Source of the DNA: an uncultured Lachnospiraceae bacterium
Lineage (GTDB): Bacteria; Bacillota; Clostridia; Lachnospirales; Lachnospiraceae
Assembly: GCA_934359535.1 (NCBI GenBank)
Contig: CAKRLN010000059.1
Location: forward strand, 1 to 11,273
Length of the DNA stretch: 11,273 bases
Reading direction: 5' to 3'
This document shows, piece by piece, positions 1-6,938 of this stretch (position 1 is the stretch's first letter; every line of letters begins with the position of its first letter). Position numbers and translations under genes: made by a program. The notes beneath the pieces are model-generated. The model ran no database searches. It saw only the letters and a list, made by a program, of their open reading frames with translations, and was not told where the DNA came from.

Positions 1-71
1 GCTTGTTGGTCAAGCGGTTAAGACGCCGCCCTCTCACGGCGGAATCAGGGGTTCGATTCCCCTACAAGCTG
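1..71 (+). tRNA. tRNA-Glu (anticodon CTC), first base missing at window edge
   Basis: A cloverleaf can be drawn. The anticodon stem is CCGCC (26-30) with GGCGG (38-42), around a 7-base loop CTCTCAC. U33 is in place and the anticodon CTC at 33-35 reads GAG (Glu). The T arm contains GGTTCGATTCC. The acceptor stem pairs GCTTGT at 1-6 with ACAAGC at 64-69. The base pairing with T70 (expected A) would lie just before the window. Base 71 (G) is the discriminator. No CCA is encoded, so the CCA-adding enzyme would supply it. Confidence 0.93.
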
Positions 72-78
72 CTAAGTT

Positions 79-105
79 AAAGACATCCGGATGGATGTCT
101 TTTTT
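79..105 (+). terminator. Rho-independent terminator of tRNA-Glu transcript
   Basis: AGACATCC (81-88) pairs perfectly with GGATGTCT (93-100) across a GGAT loop. The stem can be extended by A79-A80 pairing with T101-T102. A run of six T residues (100-105) follows. It lies 8 bases after the tRNA and ends its transcript. Confidence 0.9.
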
Positions 106-187
106 GTAATTTTCAATAACATCCTATTGCAAAAACTACATACGTTATAATGCCAGCAGGCAAAACCAGCGGCTTGCAAAAATCAGT

Positions 188-220
188 AAAAACCCCCACG
201 ATATGTCAGATCGTGGGGGG
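188..220 (-). terminator. Terminator of the DUF815/ABC-F operon
   Basis: CCCCCACGA (193-201) pairs with TCGTGGGGG (211-219). Read on the minus strand, this 9-bp GC-rich hairpin is followed by five T residues (192 to 188). It starts 8 bases after the stop codon of the ABC-F gene. The stretch 106-187 between the two terminators has no gene. It contains only a 9-base direct repeat, TTGCAAAAA, at 127-135 and 174-182. Confidence 0.9.
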
Positions 221-228
221 TCTGTTCC

Positions 229-2211
229 TTATAAAGAGCCATCAAGCTGCTCAAGCTGCGAAGAAAGCTCCTCCCAGTTCTCCATATCTGCCATGATCTC
301 TTCTTCCATCGCATCAATCTCATTCTGGATCTCCGTGAGCTTCGAATAGCTGGACTGGTATTCCGGATTTAAAAGCTCTGCCTTTAATTCCTCCAGCTTT
401 GCTTCCTTCTGCTCAAGCTCCTCCTCGGCACGCTTTACCTTCTTTTCCAGCTTTGAGCGTTCCTTTCCTGGATTATAATATGCCTTTTTTGTATTGCCGG
501 ATGCCACATCCGCGCCATTCGTGGATGTATTTTTTGCTCCGTTTATGCTGATTTTTCCGCCAAGCACCGGTGTACTCTTATATCCATCCTGCTCTGCGGC
601 CGCTTCCCGGTCAAGCTTCTCCTGGTATTCCTCATAGCCAAACTGATACTGGTTCGTTGTGCCATCCTCAAATACAAGAAGTCTTGTTGCCACTTTCTTT
701 ACAAAGTAACGGTCATGGGATACAAAAATAAGGGTACCGGAAAACTCCGAAAGCATGGATTCCAGCGTTTCCTTTCCAACAATATCCATATGGTTTGTCG
801 GCTCATCCAGTACAAGCACATTCGGGCGTCTTTTCAAAATCTTACAGAGCGCCAGGCGCACCTTTTCCCCTCCGGAAAGCATGTTGATATTTTTAAACAC
901 TTCATCCCCGGAAAAAAGGAATGCACCAAGAGCATTTCTCACCTCGGTCTCTGGAAGACTTGGAAACTCATCCCAGAAATCGTCAAGCACCGTTTTATCA
1001 CTCTGATACATTGCCATCTGCTGATCAAAATATCCGATCTGAACATTCGTGCCATAATGGAATTCCCCGGAAAGAGGCTGGATCTTTTTTACGATTGTCT
1101 TTAAAAAGGTTGACTTACCAAGTCCATTTCCTCCAAGGATTCCGAGCTTTTCTCCCTTTTTCAGATCCAAAGATACAACCGAAAGCGGATGATCATATCC
1201 GATCGCAAGACCGCTCACCATAAGCACATCATTTCCTGTTTCCTTTGCCGGCTGGAAATTGGCATGGAAGGTCTTTGTGTCAAACCGGTCCGGCGCCTCA
1301 ATCTTGTCCATATGCTCGATTGCCTTCTGCTTGGAACGCGCCATGGAAACCTTCGTTGGCTTATTCTTAAACCGGTCTACCATATGCTGGAGCCTTGCGA
1401 TCTCCTTCTGCTGCGCATTATAATCCTTTAGCTGCTTATCATAGTCAAGCTTCTTCTGCTCGACAAAATGTGTGTAATCACCCGGATAACGCTTTGCCGT
1501 TCCATACTCAATCTCATATACCACATCCACCACATGATCCAGAAACATTCGATCATGTGATACAACAACGACTGCCTTCGGATAATTTTTCAGATATCCC
1601 TCCAGCCATTCAATCGTTGTAATGTCTAAATGGTTCGTAGGCTCATCAAGAAGTAAAATGTCCGGCTTGCTTAAAAGCAGCTTGATAAACGCGATCTTTG
1701 TCTGCTGTCCTCCGGAAAAATCGCGAAGCGGCTTTTTTCGTTCCTCCTCGGAAAACCCGAACTTCCGGATTAAAACGTCATACTCTTTCTCAAAATAATA
1801 ACCGCCATCCTCTCGAAACTTCTCTTCCATATTTGTATAGGCCTTTACCTTTGCCTCGGAATGATCTGTCTCAAGCTCTGCTGCTGCCTGCTCTAGCTGC
1901 TTTCTGCGCAGCTCCATTGGTGCGAATACCTTCCGGATCTCCTGCTCTAACGTGATGTTTGTATCCTCAAACGCAATCTGTTTTAAATAACCGATCTGTG
2001 GATTTCCGGATTTTGCAATAAATACATCCTCGTCACTGTCCCGCTTCTCCAGATCGACCTCTCCAGAGATCAGCTTAAGCAGGGTTGTTTTCCCGCAGCC
2101 GTTTCTTCCAACGACTGCGATTTTTTCTGTATTACGGATTTCAAAATTAATATTGTGTAAAATGACCTCGTCCGCAAATGCGACCGCGCCATTACTGATC
2201 TGATATAACAT
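229..2211 (-). CDS. ABC-F family ATPase (YdiF/YheS-like), ribosome-associated
   Basis: This is a 660-residue soluble protein with two ABC ATPase domains and no membrane segment, the layout of the ABC-F family. Members bind the ribosomal E site and act in translation or antibiotic protection. Domain 1 has Walker A GRNGCGKT (35-42), signature SGGQ (166-169), Walker B ILLLDE (185-190) and switch His219. Domain 2 has GGNGLGKS (360-367), LSGGEK (445-450), LVLDE (466-470) and His499. The linker at about 255-305 is charged, as in the P-site-tRNA interaction motif. A Ser/Thr/Asn/Gly-rich spacer (about 545-575) leads to a C-terminal coiled coil (about 582-658), as in YdiF-type housekeeping members. 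The ATG at 2211 has an AAGGAAG ribosome site. It starts 24 bases after the DUF815 stop, so the two genes are probably co-transcribed. Whether it gives drug resistance cannot be told; the architecture suggests a housekeeping ABC-F. Confidence 0.93.
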   Translation of the reverse strand: MLYQISNGAVAFADEVILHNINFEIRNTEKIAVVGRNGCGKTTLLKLISGEVDLEKRDSDEDVFIAKSGNPQIGYLKQIAFEDTNITLEQEIRKVFAPMELRRKQLEQAAAELETDHSEAKVKAYTNMEEKFREDGGYYFEKEYDVLIRKFGFSEEERKKPLRDFSGGQQTKIAFIKLLLSKPDILLLDEPTNHLDITTIEWLEGYLKNYPKAVVVVSHDRMFLDHVVDVVYEIEYGTAKRYPGDYTHFVEQKKLDYDKQLKDYNAQQKEIARLQHMVDRFKNKPTKVSMARSKQKAIEHMDKIEAPDRFDTKTFHANFQPAKETGNDVLMVSGLAIGYDHPLSVVSLDLKKGEKLGILGGNGLGKSTFLKTIVKKIQPLSGEFHYGTNVQIGYFDQQMAMYQSDKTVLDDFWDEFPSLPETEVRNALGAFLFSGDEVFKNINMLSGGEKVRLALCKILKRRPNVLVLDEPTNHMDIVGKETLESMLSEFSGTLIFVSHDRYFVKKVATRLLVFEDGTTNQYQFGYEEYQEKLDREAAAEQDGYKSTPVLGGKISINGAKNTSTNGADVASGNTKKAYYNPGKERSKLEKKVKRAEEELEQKEAKLEELKAELLNPEYQSSYSKLTEIQNEIDAMEEEIMADMENWEELSSQLEQLDGSL

Positions 2212-2235
2212 ATGTTCTTCCTTATTATAAGAGCT

Positions 2236-3543
2236 TTATTGTTCCTGACCTGCCAGATAATTAACAAACTGCTGTGCGGTACGTCCGGAAATTCCGCCAT
2301 GGCTTAACTCCCACTTATTTGCCTCAGCGCGAAGCTCCTCCTCCGGCATGGTAATGCCCTGCTTCTTTGCAAGGTTTACAACGATGTCAAAGTATTCCTT
2401 CTGTGTCGGTTTCGAATAATTGATTGTAACACCAAAACGGTTGACAAGGGAAAGCTTCTCTTCCACCGTATCGGAATGATGTCTGTCATTCTCATGCTCC
2501 ATATCATTTCTGTCGTTCCATGACTCTTTGATCAGGTGACGGCGGTTTGATGTCGCATAAATTAAAATATTTTCCGGCTTTGTCTCCACGCCGCCTTCAA
2601 TCACTGCCTTTAAGAACTTATACTCAATCTCGAATTCCTCAAAGGAAAGATCATCCATATAAATAATGAAACGGTAATTCCGGTTTTTAATATCTGCAAT
2701 GACTCTTGAGAGATCCTTAAACTGATGCTTGTAGATCTCGATCATGCGCAGTCCTTTATCATAATACTGGTTGACGATTGCCTTGATGCTTGTGGATTTT
2801 CCGGTACCACTGTCTCCGAATAACAGACAGTTGTTCGCTTTTCTTCCCTGTACAAATGCCTCAGTATTGTCAACAAGCTTCTTCTTCTGGATCTCATATC
2901 CAACAAGATCATCAAGCATAACCTGATCCATATTATTGATCGGGCAGAAGATAACACCCCCTGCCGGATTCTCCTCAATTCGGAATGCCTTATTTAATCC
3001 GAACATGCCAACACCATAATCCTTGTAAAATCCGGTAATCACATCGAAAAATTCCTGTTCGTCTGCTGCTGCCTCAAGCTTTTTGCTCAACGCACGCACC
3101 TTCTCGCTGACATTCTTATTATACATCAGGTCTTTTTTTGTGATCGCATGATAATTGGAAATCCTGCTGAAGCAATCAATTCCAAGCTCCTTCTCGATTC
3201 CAGAAAAATCATAATCAAACAATGCCTTTAAAATCTTAAAATCATTTGCAACAAGCTGGTTTACCGTTCCCTCACTCGCACCAACCTTCTCGCAGGTCAT
3301 GCTGAACGGATTTTCGCTCATCATAAGGAAAAATGTCAGATAATTGTGCCACAGATTATCATCAAACCCATAATCTGTCGCTACCTTAAGCAGATGCTTG
3401 ATCTGCGTGTTAATATCACGCACAAGCTCCATTCTATCGTAATCACCTTTGTCATAACGGTGAAAAATCTCGCCAAGCTGATACAGGATACTGTCCTGCT
3501 CCAGATCTCCATACATAAGTAGCTGTGATATTTCCTGATACAT
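2236..3543 (-). CDS. DUF815 AAA+ ATPase
   Basis: This 435-residue protein matches the DUF815 family of P-loop ATPases, whose cellular role is not established. The N-terminal half (about 1-200) is helical and specific to the family. The ATPase core has Walker A GDSGTGKS (243-250), Walker B FIIYMDD (292-298) and a sensor-1-like segment ATSNRRH (330-336). The conserved stretch around [19 protein letters not shown] (352-370) ends in Arg369, a candidate arginine finger. Gly420-Arg421 fits sensor 2. No signal peptide or membrane segment is seen, so it should be cytoplasmic. The ATG at 3543 follows a strong AGGAGGT ribosome site (3551-3557). It is the first gene of the operon with the ABC-F ATPase. 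Family assignment is confident; function is not known. Confidence 0.92.
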   Translation of the reverse strand: MYQEISQLLMYGDLEQDSILYQLGEIFHRYDKGDYDRMELVRDINTQIKHLLKVATDYGFDDNLWHNYLTFFLMMSENPFSMTCEKVGASEGTVNQLVANDFKILKALFDYDFSGIEKELGIDCFSRISNYHAITKKDLMYNKNVSEKVRALSKKLEAAADEQEFFDVITGFYKDYGVGMFGLNKAFRIEENPAGGVIFCPINNMDQVMLDDLVGYEIQKKKLVDNTEAFVQGRKANNCLLFGDSGTGKSTSIKAIVNQYYDKGLRMIEIYKHQFKDLSRVIADIKNRNYRFIIYMDDLSFEEFEIEYKFLKAVIEGGVETKPENILIYATSNRRHLIKESWNDRNDMEHENDRHHSDTVEEKLSLVNRFGVTINYSKPTQKEYFDIVVNLAKKQGITMPEEELRAEANKWELSHGGISGRTAQQFVNYLAGQEQ

Positions 3544-3598
3544 AACTCGTACCTCCTGTTTTCATCCATCGAAACGATTCGTAATATGCGTACCTTTT

Positions 3599-3627
3599 AT
3601 TATGCCACAGGAAACGGTATTTGTAAA
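3599..3627 (-). promoter_or_regulatory. Sigma-A-type promoter of the DUF815/ABC-F operon
   Basis: On the minus strand, -35 TTTACA (3627-3622) and -10 CATAAT (3604-3599) are separated by exactly 17 bases. A TG one base before the -10 makes an extended -10. The predicted start is near 3592, giving a leader of about 50 bases before the DUF815 ATG. A near-perfect palindrome, GCTGAATCAGC, at 3639-3649 lies just upstream of the -35 and could be an operator, though nothing else supports that. Confidence 0.72.
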
Positions 3628-3730
3628 TGTATGGGCAGGCTGAATCAGCTGTATTTTTCTCCTTTGTGCATTCTTGTTACTATTCCCACTACAGTGTGAC
3701 TGGCAACGGTTACAGCCCATGAAAAGTACC

Positions 3731-4399
3731 TTATTCCCCGCCAAGCTTTAACGTAAACCGGTTCTTATGGTAGTCAATCAGTCCATCCCGCTTCATCCTT
3801 CCAAGCTCCGTAGACATCGCACTCCGGTCAACGCTCAGATAATCCGCAAGCTGCTGGCGGTCAAGCGGGATCTCAAACACCGGCCCCTTACTCTTTAATG
3901 CCTGTTCAGAAAAATACGAAAGCAGCTTTTCCCTTGTTGTCTTTTGTGTCAGATGATCGATCTTCTGCGTCAGCTTATAATTGCGTTCTGCTAATACATA
4001 AACCATATTGCGGATCATTTTGGAATGGAATTCACAGGAATTTCCACAGGTTGTAAGGATTTTCCCAATCTCAAGAAATAACACGGTTGTCGGAACTGCC
4101 GCAAGCACCTCCATTTCCATCGGAACAGTCTTCATTCCGGCATACGCTTCCCCGAAGATCTGTCCCGGCTCGATCACGGATAAAATCTTCCGGTTGCCCC
4201 AGTAATCAATTTTTTCAATGCGCACTGCCCCGCTTACCACAAGCCCGATCCGCCGGATTGCATCGCCCGGACGGTAGATAACCTCATTTTTTTCAAATTT
4301 CTGTTCCTTTCCATTCAGGCATGGAAGCATCCCCTCGATCTCCGAATCACTCAGATTCTGGAAAATCACTGCCTTTCTCATGGAATCCGTAATTGTCAT
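3731..4399 (-). CDS. Crp/Fnr-family transcriptional regulator
   Basis: This 222-residue protein has the Crp/Fnr layout. A cyclic-nucleotide-like beta-roll sensor covers about 10-110 and includes IYRPGDAIRRIGLVVSGAVR and GQIFGEAYAG. A long dimer helix follows (about 120-150), then a winged helix-turn-helix (about 150-218) with DRQQLADYLSVDRSAMSTELGR. The recognition helix should be around Arg192-Arg201. Cysteines are Cys27, Cys118 and Cys122. There is no N-terminal Fnr-type cysteine cluster, so the signal it senses is unclear. The divergent ferredoxin gene recalls HcpR-type regulators of hybrid-cluster/ferredoxin genes, but that identity is inference. The ATG at 4399 has a GGGAGG ribosome site identical to that of the ATPase gene upstream. 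It probably depends on the promoter at 6103-6131, with the ATPase gene interposed. No clear terminator is seen after its stop. Confidence 0.9.
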   Translation of the reverse strand: MTITDSMRKAVIFQNLSDSEIEGMLPCLNGKEQKFEKNEVIYRPGDAIRRIGLVVSGAVRIEKIDYWGNRKILSVIEPGQIFGEAYAGMKTVPMEMEVLAAVPTTVLFLEIGKILTTCGNSCEFHSKMIRNMVYVLAERNYKLTQKIDHLTQKTTREKLLSYFSEQALKSKGPVFEIPLDRQQLADYLSVDRSAMSTELGRMKRDGLIDYHKNRFTLKLGGE

Positions 4400-4413
4400 G
4401 CCCTTATCCTCCC
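4397..4413 (-). repeat. 17-base direct repeat, copy 1 (ribosome site plus ATG of the Crp/Fnr gene)
   Basis: Plus-strand CATGCCCTTATCCTCCC is identical to 6057-6073. On the minus strand it reads as a GGGAGG ribosome site, spacer GATAAGGGC bases, and the ATG of the Crp/Fnr gene. Identity stops abruptly on both sides. It marks the downstream edge of the ATPase gene. Confidence 0.9.
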
Positions 4414-4418
4414 CGTAT

Positions 4419-6059
4419 TCATTCTTCCGTTTCCATTGCCTTCAATTCCTGTACCACACATCGATGAATCTTATCTTTCTTAAAATAACCGATGCCTACT
4501 GCAAGAATTCTTTCCGTATAAGCTTCTCTTGCTCCCATTCTTGCTGCAAAACGCAATGCATATTTTTTGTTTATGATCTGCTGCACTGCCTCTTCCGGCG
4601 TATGATCTACCTTAAGCTCTAAAATAATTCCATCTGCACCTTTCTTATAAGGATAAAAAATAAAATCCACAAAACCGGTTCCTGCCTTATCTTCCCGCTC
4701 AACACGATACTGATCTCTTGCAGAAAGATACACAAGGTTTACAATTGCCGCCAATTCTGTTTCATGATTATAAGACAATATTGGAGCCTCTGTATTATGT
4801 GCAAATTCAAGTATTTTCTCCATCGTCTGTGTATCACCAGCAAGCGTCGCCTGAAGCATACGCTCTGATTCCCTTGCAAGACGGTTTATATACCCTAAAG
4901 AAGACTCCTTTACGAGCATTTCATCAAATTTTTCCATCAGTTCGCGGTTGGGAATGCATACTTTTCCATCAAAGCAGCTTAAAAAACCATATACGACCAT
5001 TGCAGAAAAAATTTCATCTCTTGTCGATAAATTCATGGAAGTTGCCGCATACTCCTGAATTTTTGCAGGAACCTTCTCCCCCGCAGACATCAGCGCAAGG
5101 TCATTGCGAACATCCGCCACATTATGCCGTACATAATAATAGATCTCATCATAGGGTCCTGCACTCGTCCAGTAATTCGCAAGATTATTAAATTGCAGTG
5201 CAAAAACTACCGACCTCGGATTGTACACACGGATTCCAGTTTTTGTATAATATCCATTGTACCAGTCCCGCAATCCTTTTCTTGTCACAAGCTGGACTGT
5301 TTTTTTGCTGGTACACTGGATCTGATACCGCTGATACAGCTCATCGACCTCTTCATCTGTAAATCCAAAATACTGTTCAAACATCGGAGAATTTACCATG
5401 GTAAATTCCGCAAACATATTAAGCTCCGAGCCACTGGAATATTTTGAAATCGGAAGAATTCCTGTCATATACGTAAGCTCCACATAGGGACGGTCTTTTA
5501 GCAGTCCGTTCAGAAAAGAAATATACCTGCTTTTGTCTTCCTCTGTAATATAACTTTTATGAAAAATGCAGTCCCATTCATCCATCACAAAAAGAAAACG
5601 ATCACCCGTTTGATCAAAAATGCGGAGCAGGTCTTCTGTCACCGTTCCATTCTCCCGAAACCCGATCATCGGATACGCATTCCTCAGGTCTTCTCTGAGC
5701 AGTTCTTTCATCGTTCCGATATATTCCTGATACGTATCACATTCGCCATCATTTCTGCTGAAATCAATATAGATCACATGATGCTGGTTCAAATGTTTCT
5801 GATATCCGTTCTCCTGTGCAATTTTCAGATTACAAAACAGATCCCCGGCAGGACATCCTCTGCCAAAAAAAGCCCCGATCATGTTTGCCATGATCGTTTT
5901 TCCAAATCGACGCGGTCTTGTAATGCAGATATGCTTATTTCCCGTTTCTACAAATGGAAACAGTTCTTTTAATAATTGTGTTTTATCTACAAAATATGGA
6001 CTTTCTTTTTCACTTTTATACAGCGTATATGCAGATGCACTATCCAGATAAAATCCCAT
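4419..6059 (-). CDS. AAA-ATPase-like / PD-(D/E)XK nuclease-domain protein
   Basis: This 546-residue protein belongs to the AAA-ATPase-like (PF09820-type) family with a C-terminal PD-(D/E)XK domain (DUF1703/PDDEXK_9-type). The family is multicopy in many gut Clostridia and Bacteroidetes and its function is unknown. The N-terminus has the typical YFVDKTQLL (22-30). A P-loop, TRPRRFGKT, spans 47-55, and Walker B FLFVMDEWD spans 155-163. The C-terminal nuclease-like motifs are Asp465 in GFVDFIF, Glu481 and Lys483 in LELKV, and a downstream QQIINKKY (493-500). The putative active site is therefore intact. The frame is open back to an ATG at 6134, but 6059 is preferred. It has a GGGAGG ribosome site, fits the family N-terminus, and the predicted transcript starts downstream of 6134. 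The gene is AT-richer than its neighbours and lies between two identical ribosome-site/ATG repeats. Its stop is 19 bases before the Crp/Fnr ATG. Confidence 0.9.
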   Translation of the reverse strand: MGFYLDSASAYTLYKSEKESPYFVDKTQLLKELFPFVETGNKHICITRPRRFGKTIMANMIGAFFGRGCPAGDLFCNLKIAQENGYQKHLNQHHVIYIDFSRNDGECDTYQEYIGTMKELLREDLRNAYPMIGFRENGTVTEDLLRIFDQTGDRFLFVMDEWDCIFHKSYITEEDKSRYISFLNGLLKDRPYVELTYMTGILPISKYSSGSELNMFAEFTMVNSPMFEQYFGFTDEEVDELYQRYQIQCTSKKTVQLVTRKGLRDWYNGYYTKTGIRVYNPRSVVFALQFNNLANYWTSAGPYDEIYYYVRHNVADVRNDLALMSAGEKVPAKIQEYAATSMNLSTRDEIFSAMVVYGFLSCFDGKVCIPNRELMEKFDEMLVKESSLGYINRLARESERMLQATLAGDTQTMEKILEFAHNTEAPILSYNHETELAAIVNLVYLSARDQYRVEREDKAGTGFVDFIFYPYKKGADGIILELKVDHTPEEAVQQIINKKYALRFAARMGAREAYTERILAVGIGYFKKDKIHRCVVQELKAMETEE

Positions 6060-6073
6060 GCCCTTATCCTCCC
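6057..6073 (-). repeat. 17-base direct repeat, copy 2 (ribosome site plus ATG of the ATPase gene)
   Basis: This is identical to 4397-4413. It supplies the ribosome site and the initiation codon of the AAA-ATPase/nuclease gene. It lies next to the shared divergent promoter region, so it may be the ancestral Crp/Fnr ribosome site. Confidence 0.9.
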
Positions 6074-6102
6074 AACCATGGATTGCCAGCCAGTTTTCTT
6101 TT

Positions 6103-6131
6103 ATTGTAAGTCTTATTTGTTGGAAAAACAA
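6103..6131 (-). promoter_or_regulatory. Promoter of the ATPase-Crp/Fnr transcript
   Basis: On the minus strand, -35 TTGTTT (6131-6126) and -10 TACAAT (6108-6103) have a 17-base spacer. The predicted start is near 6096, leaving a leader of about 36 bases before the ATPase ATG. The -35 lies inside the palindrome at 6118-6133, which would suit autorepression by the Crp/Fnr protein. Confidence 0.6.
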
Positions 6132-6133
6132 CA
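6118..6133. promoter_or_regulatory. Candidate Crp/Fnr operator
   Basis: TGTTG (6118-6122) and CAACA (6129-6133) form a perfect 5-bp palindrome with a 6-base spacer, the same geometry as CRP-family sites. It lies in the divergent region of a Crp/Fnr gene and a ferredoxin gene. Its centre (6125.5) is about 41.5 bases before the predicted ferredoxin start near 6167. It also overlaps the -35 of the minus-strand promoter. A shifted pairing, TTGTT-N5-AACAA, is also possible. Confidence 0.5.
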
Positions 6134-6154
6134 TATTTTTTCATCCGATTCGAT

Positions 6155-6160
6155 TATGAT
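6155..6160 (+). promoter_or_regulatory. -10 element of the ferredoxin promoter, no good -35
   Basis: TATGAT at 6155-6160 is a good -10. The expected -35 position (about 6132-6137) reads CATATT, which is poor. A weak -35 with an operator at about -41.5 is what an activator-dependent promoter looks like. The predicted start is near 6167. Confidence 0.5.
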
Positions 6161-6193
6161 ACAAGACATGGAAAATAACGGAGGATCACTACT

Positions 6194-6901
6194 ATGGTAA
6201 GAAGAGTAATTGAAATTAACGAAGAAAAATGCAACGGCTGCGGCATCTGTGTCAAAGCCTGCCACGAAGGGGCGATCGGTCTTGTAAACGGCAAGGCAAA
6301 GCTGATGCGCGATGATTATTGCGACGGACTTGGAGACTGTCTGCCAAACTGCCCGACAAATGCAATCTCCTTTATTGAGCGTGAGGCGGCTGCCTACGAT
6401 GAAGCAGCCGTGAAAGCCAATCTTGCAAGGAAAAACGCAGCCCCTGCTGATAAGAAGCCTGTTTTCCACGGCTGTCCGGGTTCCATGGCGCGCACCTTAA
6501 AGCACAGCGAACCGGAAACTTCCTCAAATGCACGGGTAAACAGCGAGCTCTCCCAATGGCCGGTGCAGATCAAGCTTGTCGCACCAAATGCACCGTATTT
6601 TAACGGCTGTGACCTGCTGATTGCTGCGGACTGTACTGCTTATGCTTACGGCAATTTCCACAATGACTTTATCAAAAACCGCGTTACCTTGATCGGCTGT
6701 CCAAAATTAGATGACACTGACTACAGCGAAAAGCTTTCTGTTATCTTTGCAAAAAATGAGATCAACTCCATCACCTTAACCCGCATGACCGTTCCATGCT
6801 GCGGCGGACTTGTCATGATGGTGGAAAAAGCGATCGCTGCAAGTGGAAAAAACATTCCACTCAAAGTCGTTACCATTTCACCGGATGGGGCACTGGTTTA
6901 A
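6194..6901 (+). CDS. Ferredoxin-type 4Fe-4S protein with Cys-rich C-terminal domain
   Basis: This 235-residue protein is probably a cytoplasmic electron-transfer or redox-sensing factor. Motif I is complete: CNGCGICVKAC, with Cys13, 16, 19 and 23. Motif II reads CDGLGDCLPNCP, with Cys43, 49 and 53 but Leu46 where the second cysteine belongs. That gap is the one seen at the [3Fe-4S] site of 7Fe ferredoxins. The remaining 170 residues carry Cys94 (HGCPGS), Cys139, Cys147 (DCTAYAYG), Cys169 (IGCPKLDD) and Cys202-203 (PCCGG), which could bind another metal or cluster. The ATG at 6194 has GGAGG at 6180-6184, 9 bases upstream. It is divergent from the Crp/Fnr gene, as with FrdX-type ferredoxins near HcpR regulators. 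No hybrid-cluster protein gene is in the window. Ferredoxin fold is certain; the partner is unknown. Confidence 0.88.
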   Translation: MVRRVIEINEEKCNGCGICVKACHEGAIGLVNGKAKLMRDDYCDGLGDCLPNCPTNAISFIEREAAAYDEAAVKANLARKNAAPADKKPVFHGCPGSMARTLKHSEPETSSNARVNSELSQWPVQIKLVAPNAPYFNGCDLLIAADCTAYAYGNFHNDFIKNRVTLIGCPKLDDTDYSEKLSVIFAKNEINSITLTRMTVPCCGGLVMMVEKAIAASGKNIPLKVVTISPDGALV

Positions 6902-6938
6902 AATTTCACAAAGCATTTGCGAAACTTCCACATGCCTC

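Larger units (their letters stand above)
4414..6073 (-). mobile_element. Putative single-gene cassette inserted at the Crp/Fnr start codon
   Basis: This 1660-base unit consists of the ATPase/nuclease gene plus one of two identical 17-base flanking copies. In five sampled 60-base lines GC is 114/300 (38%). Three sampled lines of the flanking Crp/Fnr and ferredoxin genes give 96/180 (53%). The unit separates a regulator from what looks like its own promoter. No terminal inverted repeats and no recognisable transposase or integrase are present. Mobility by its own protein is speculation. Insertion with duplication of the ribosome site and ATG is the inference. Confidence 0.42.

Noticed and set aside
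127..151. A perfect TATAAT (146-151) with TTGCAA upstream in the gap before the ABC-F terminator.
   Set aside because: The spacer is only 13 bases, the 17-base position reads CCTATT, and no plus-strand gene follows. It is probably a chance -10.
3562..3744. A 60-codon minus-strand frame with a CNRCQSHC stretch after the Crp/Fnr gene.
   Set aside because: Its start overlaps the Crp/Fnr coding end, its 3' half is occupied by the DUF815 promoter, and its composition is not protein-like.
4718..5191. A 157-codon plus-strand open frame inside the ATPase gene.
   Set aside because: It is antisense to a well-supported conserved protein and has no recognisable domain.
6060..6134. An upstream in-frame ATG at 6134 would add 25 residues to the ATPase/nuclease protein.
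   Set aside because: It lacks a good ribosome site, lies upstream of the predicted transcript start near 6096, and overlaps the promoter and operator. The family N-terminus matches the start at 6059.
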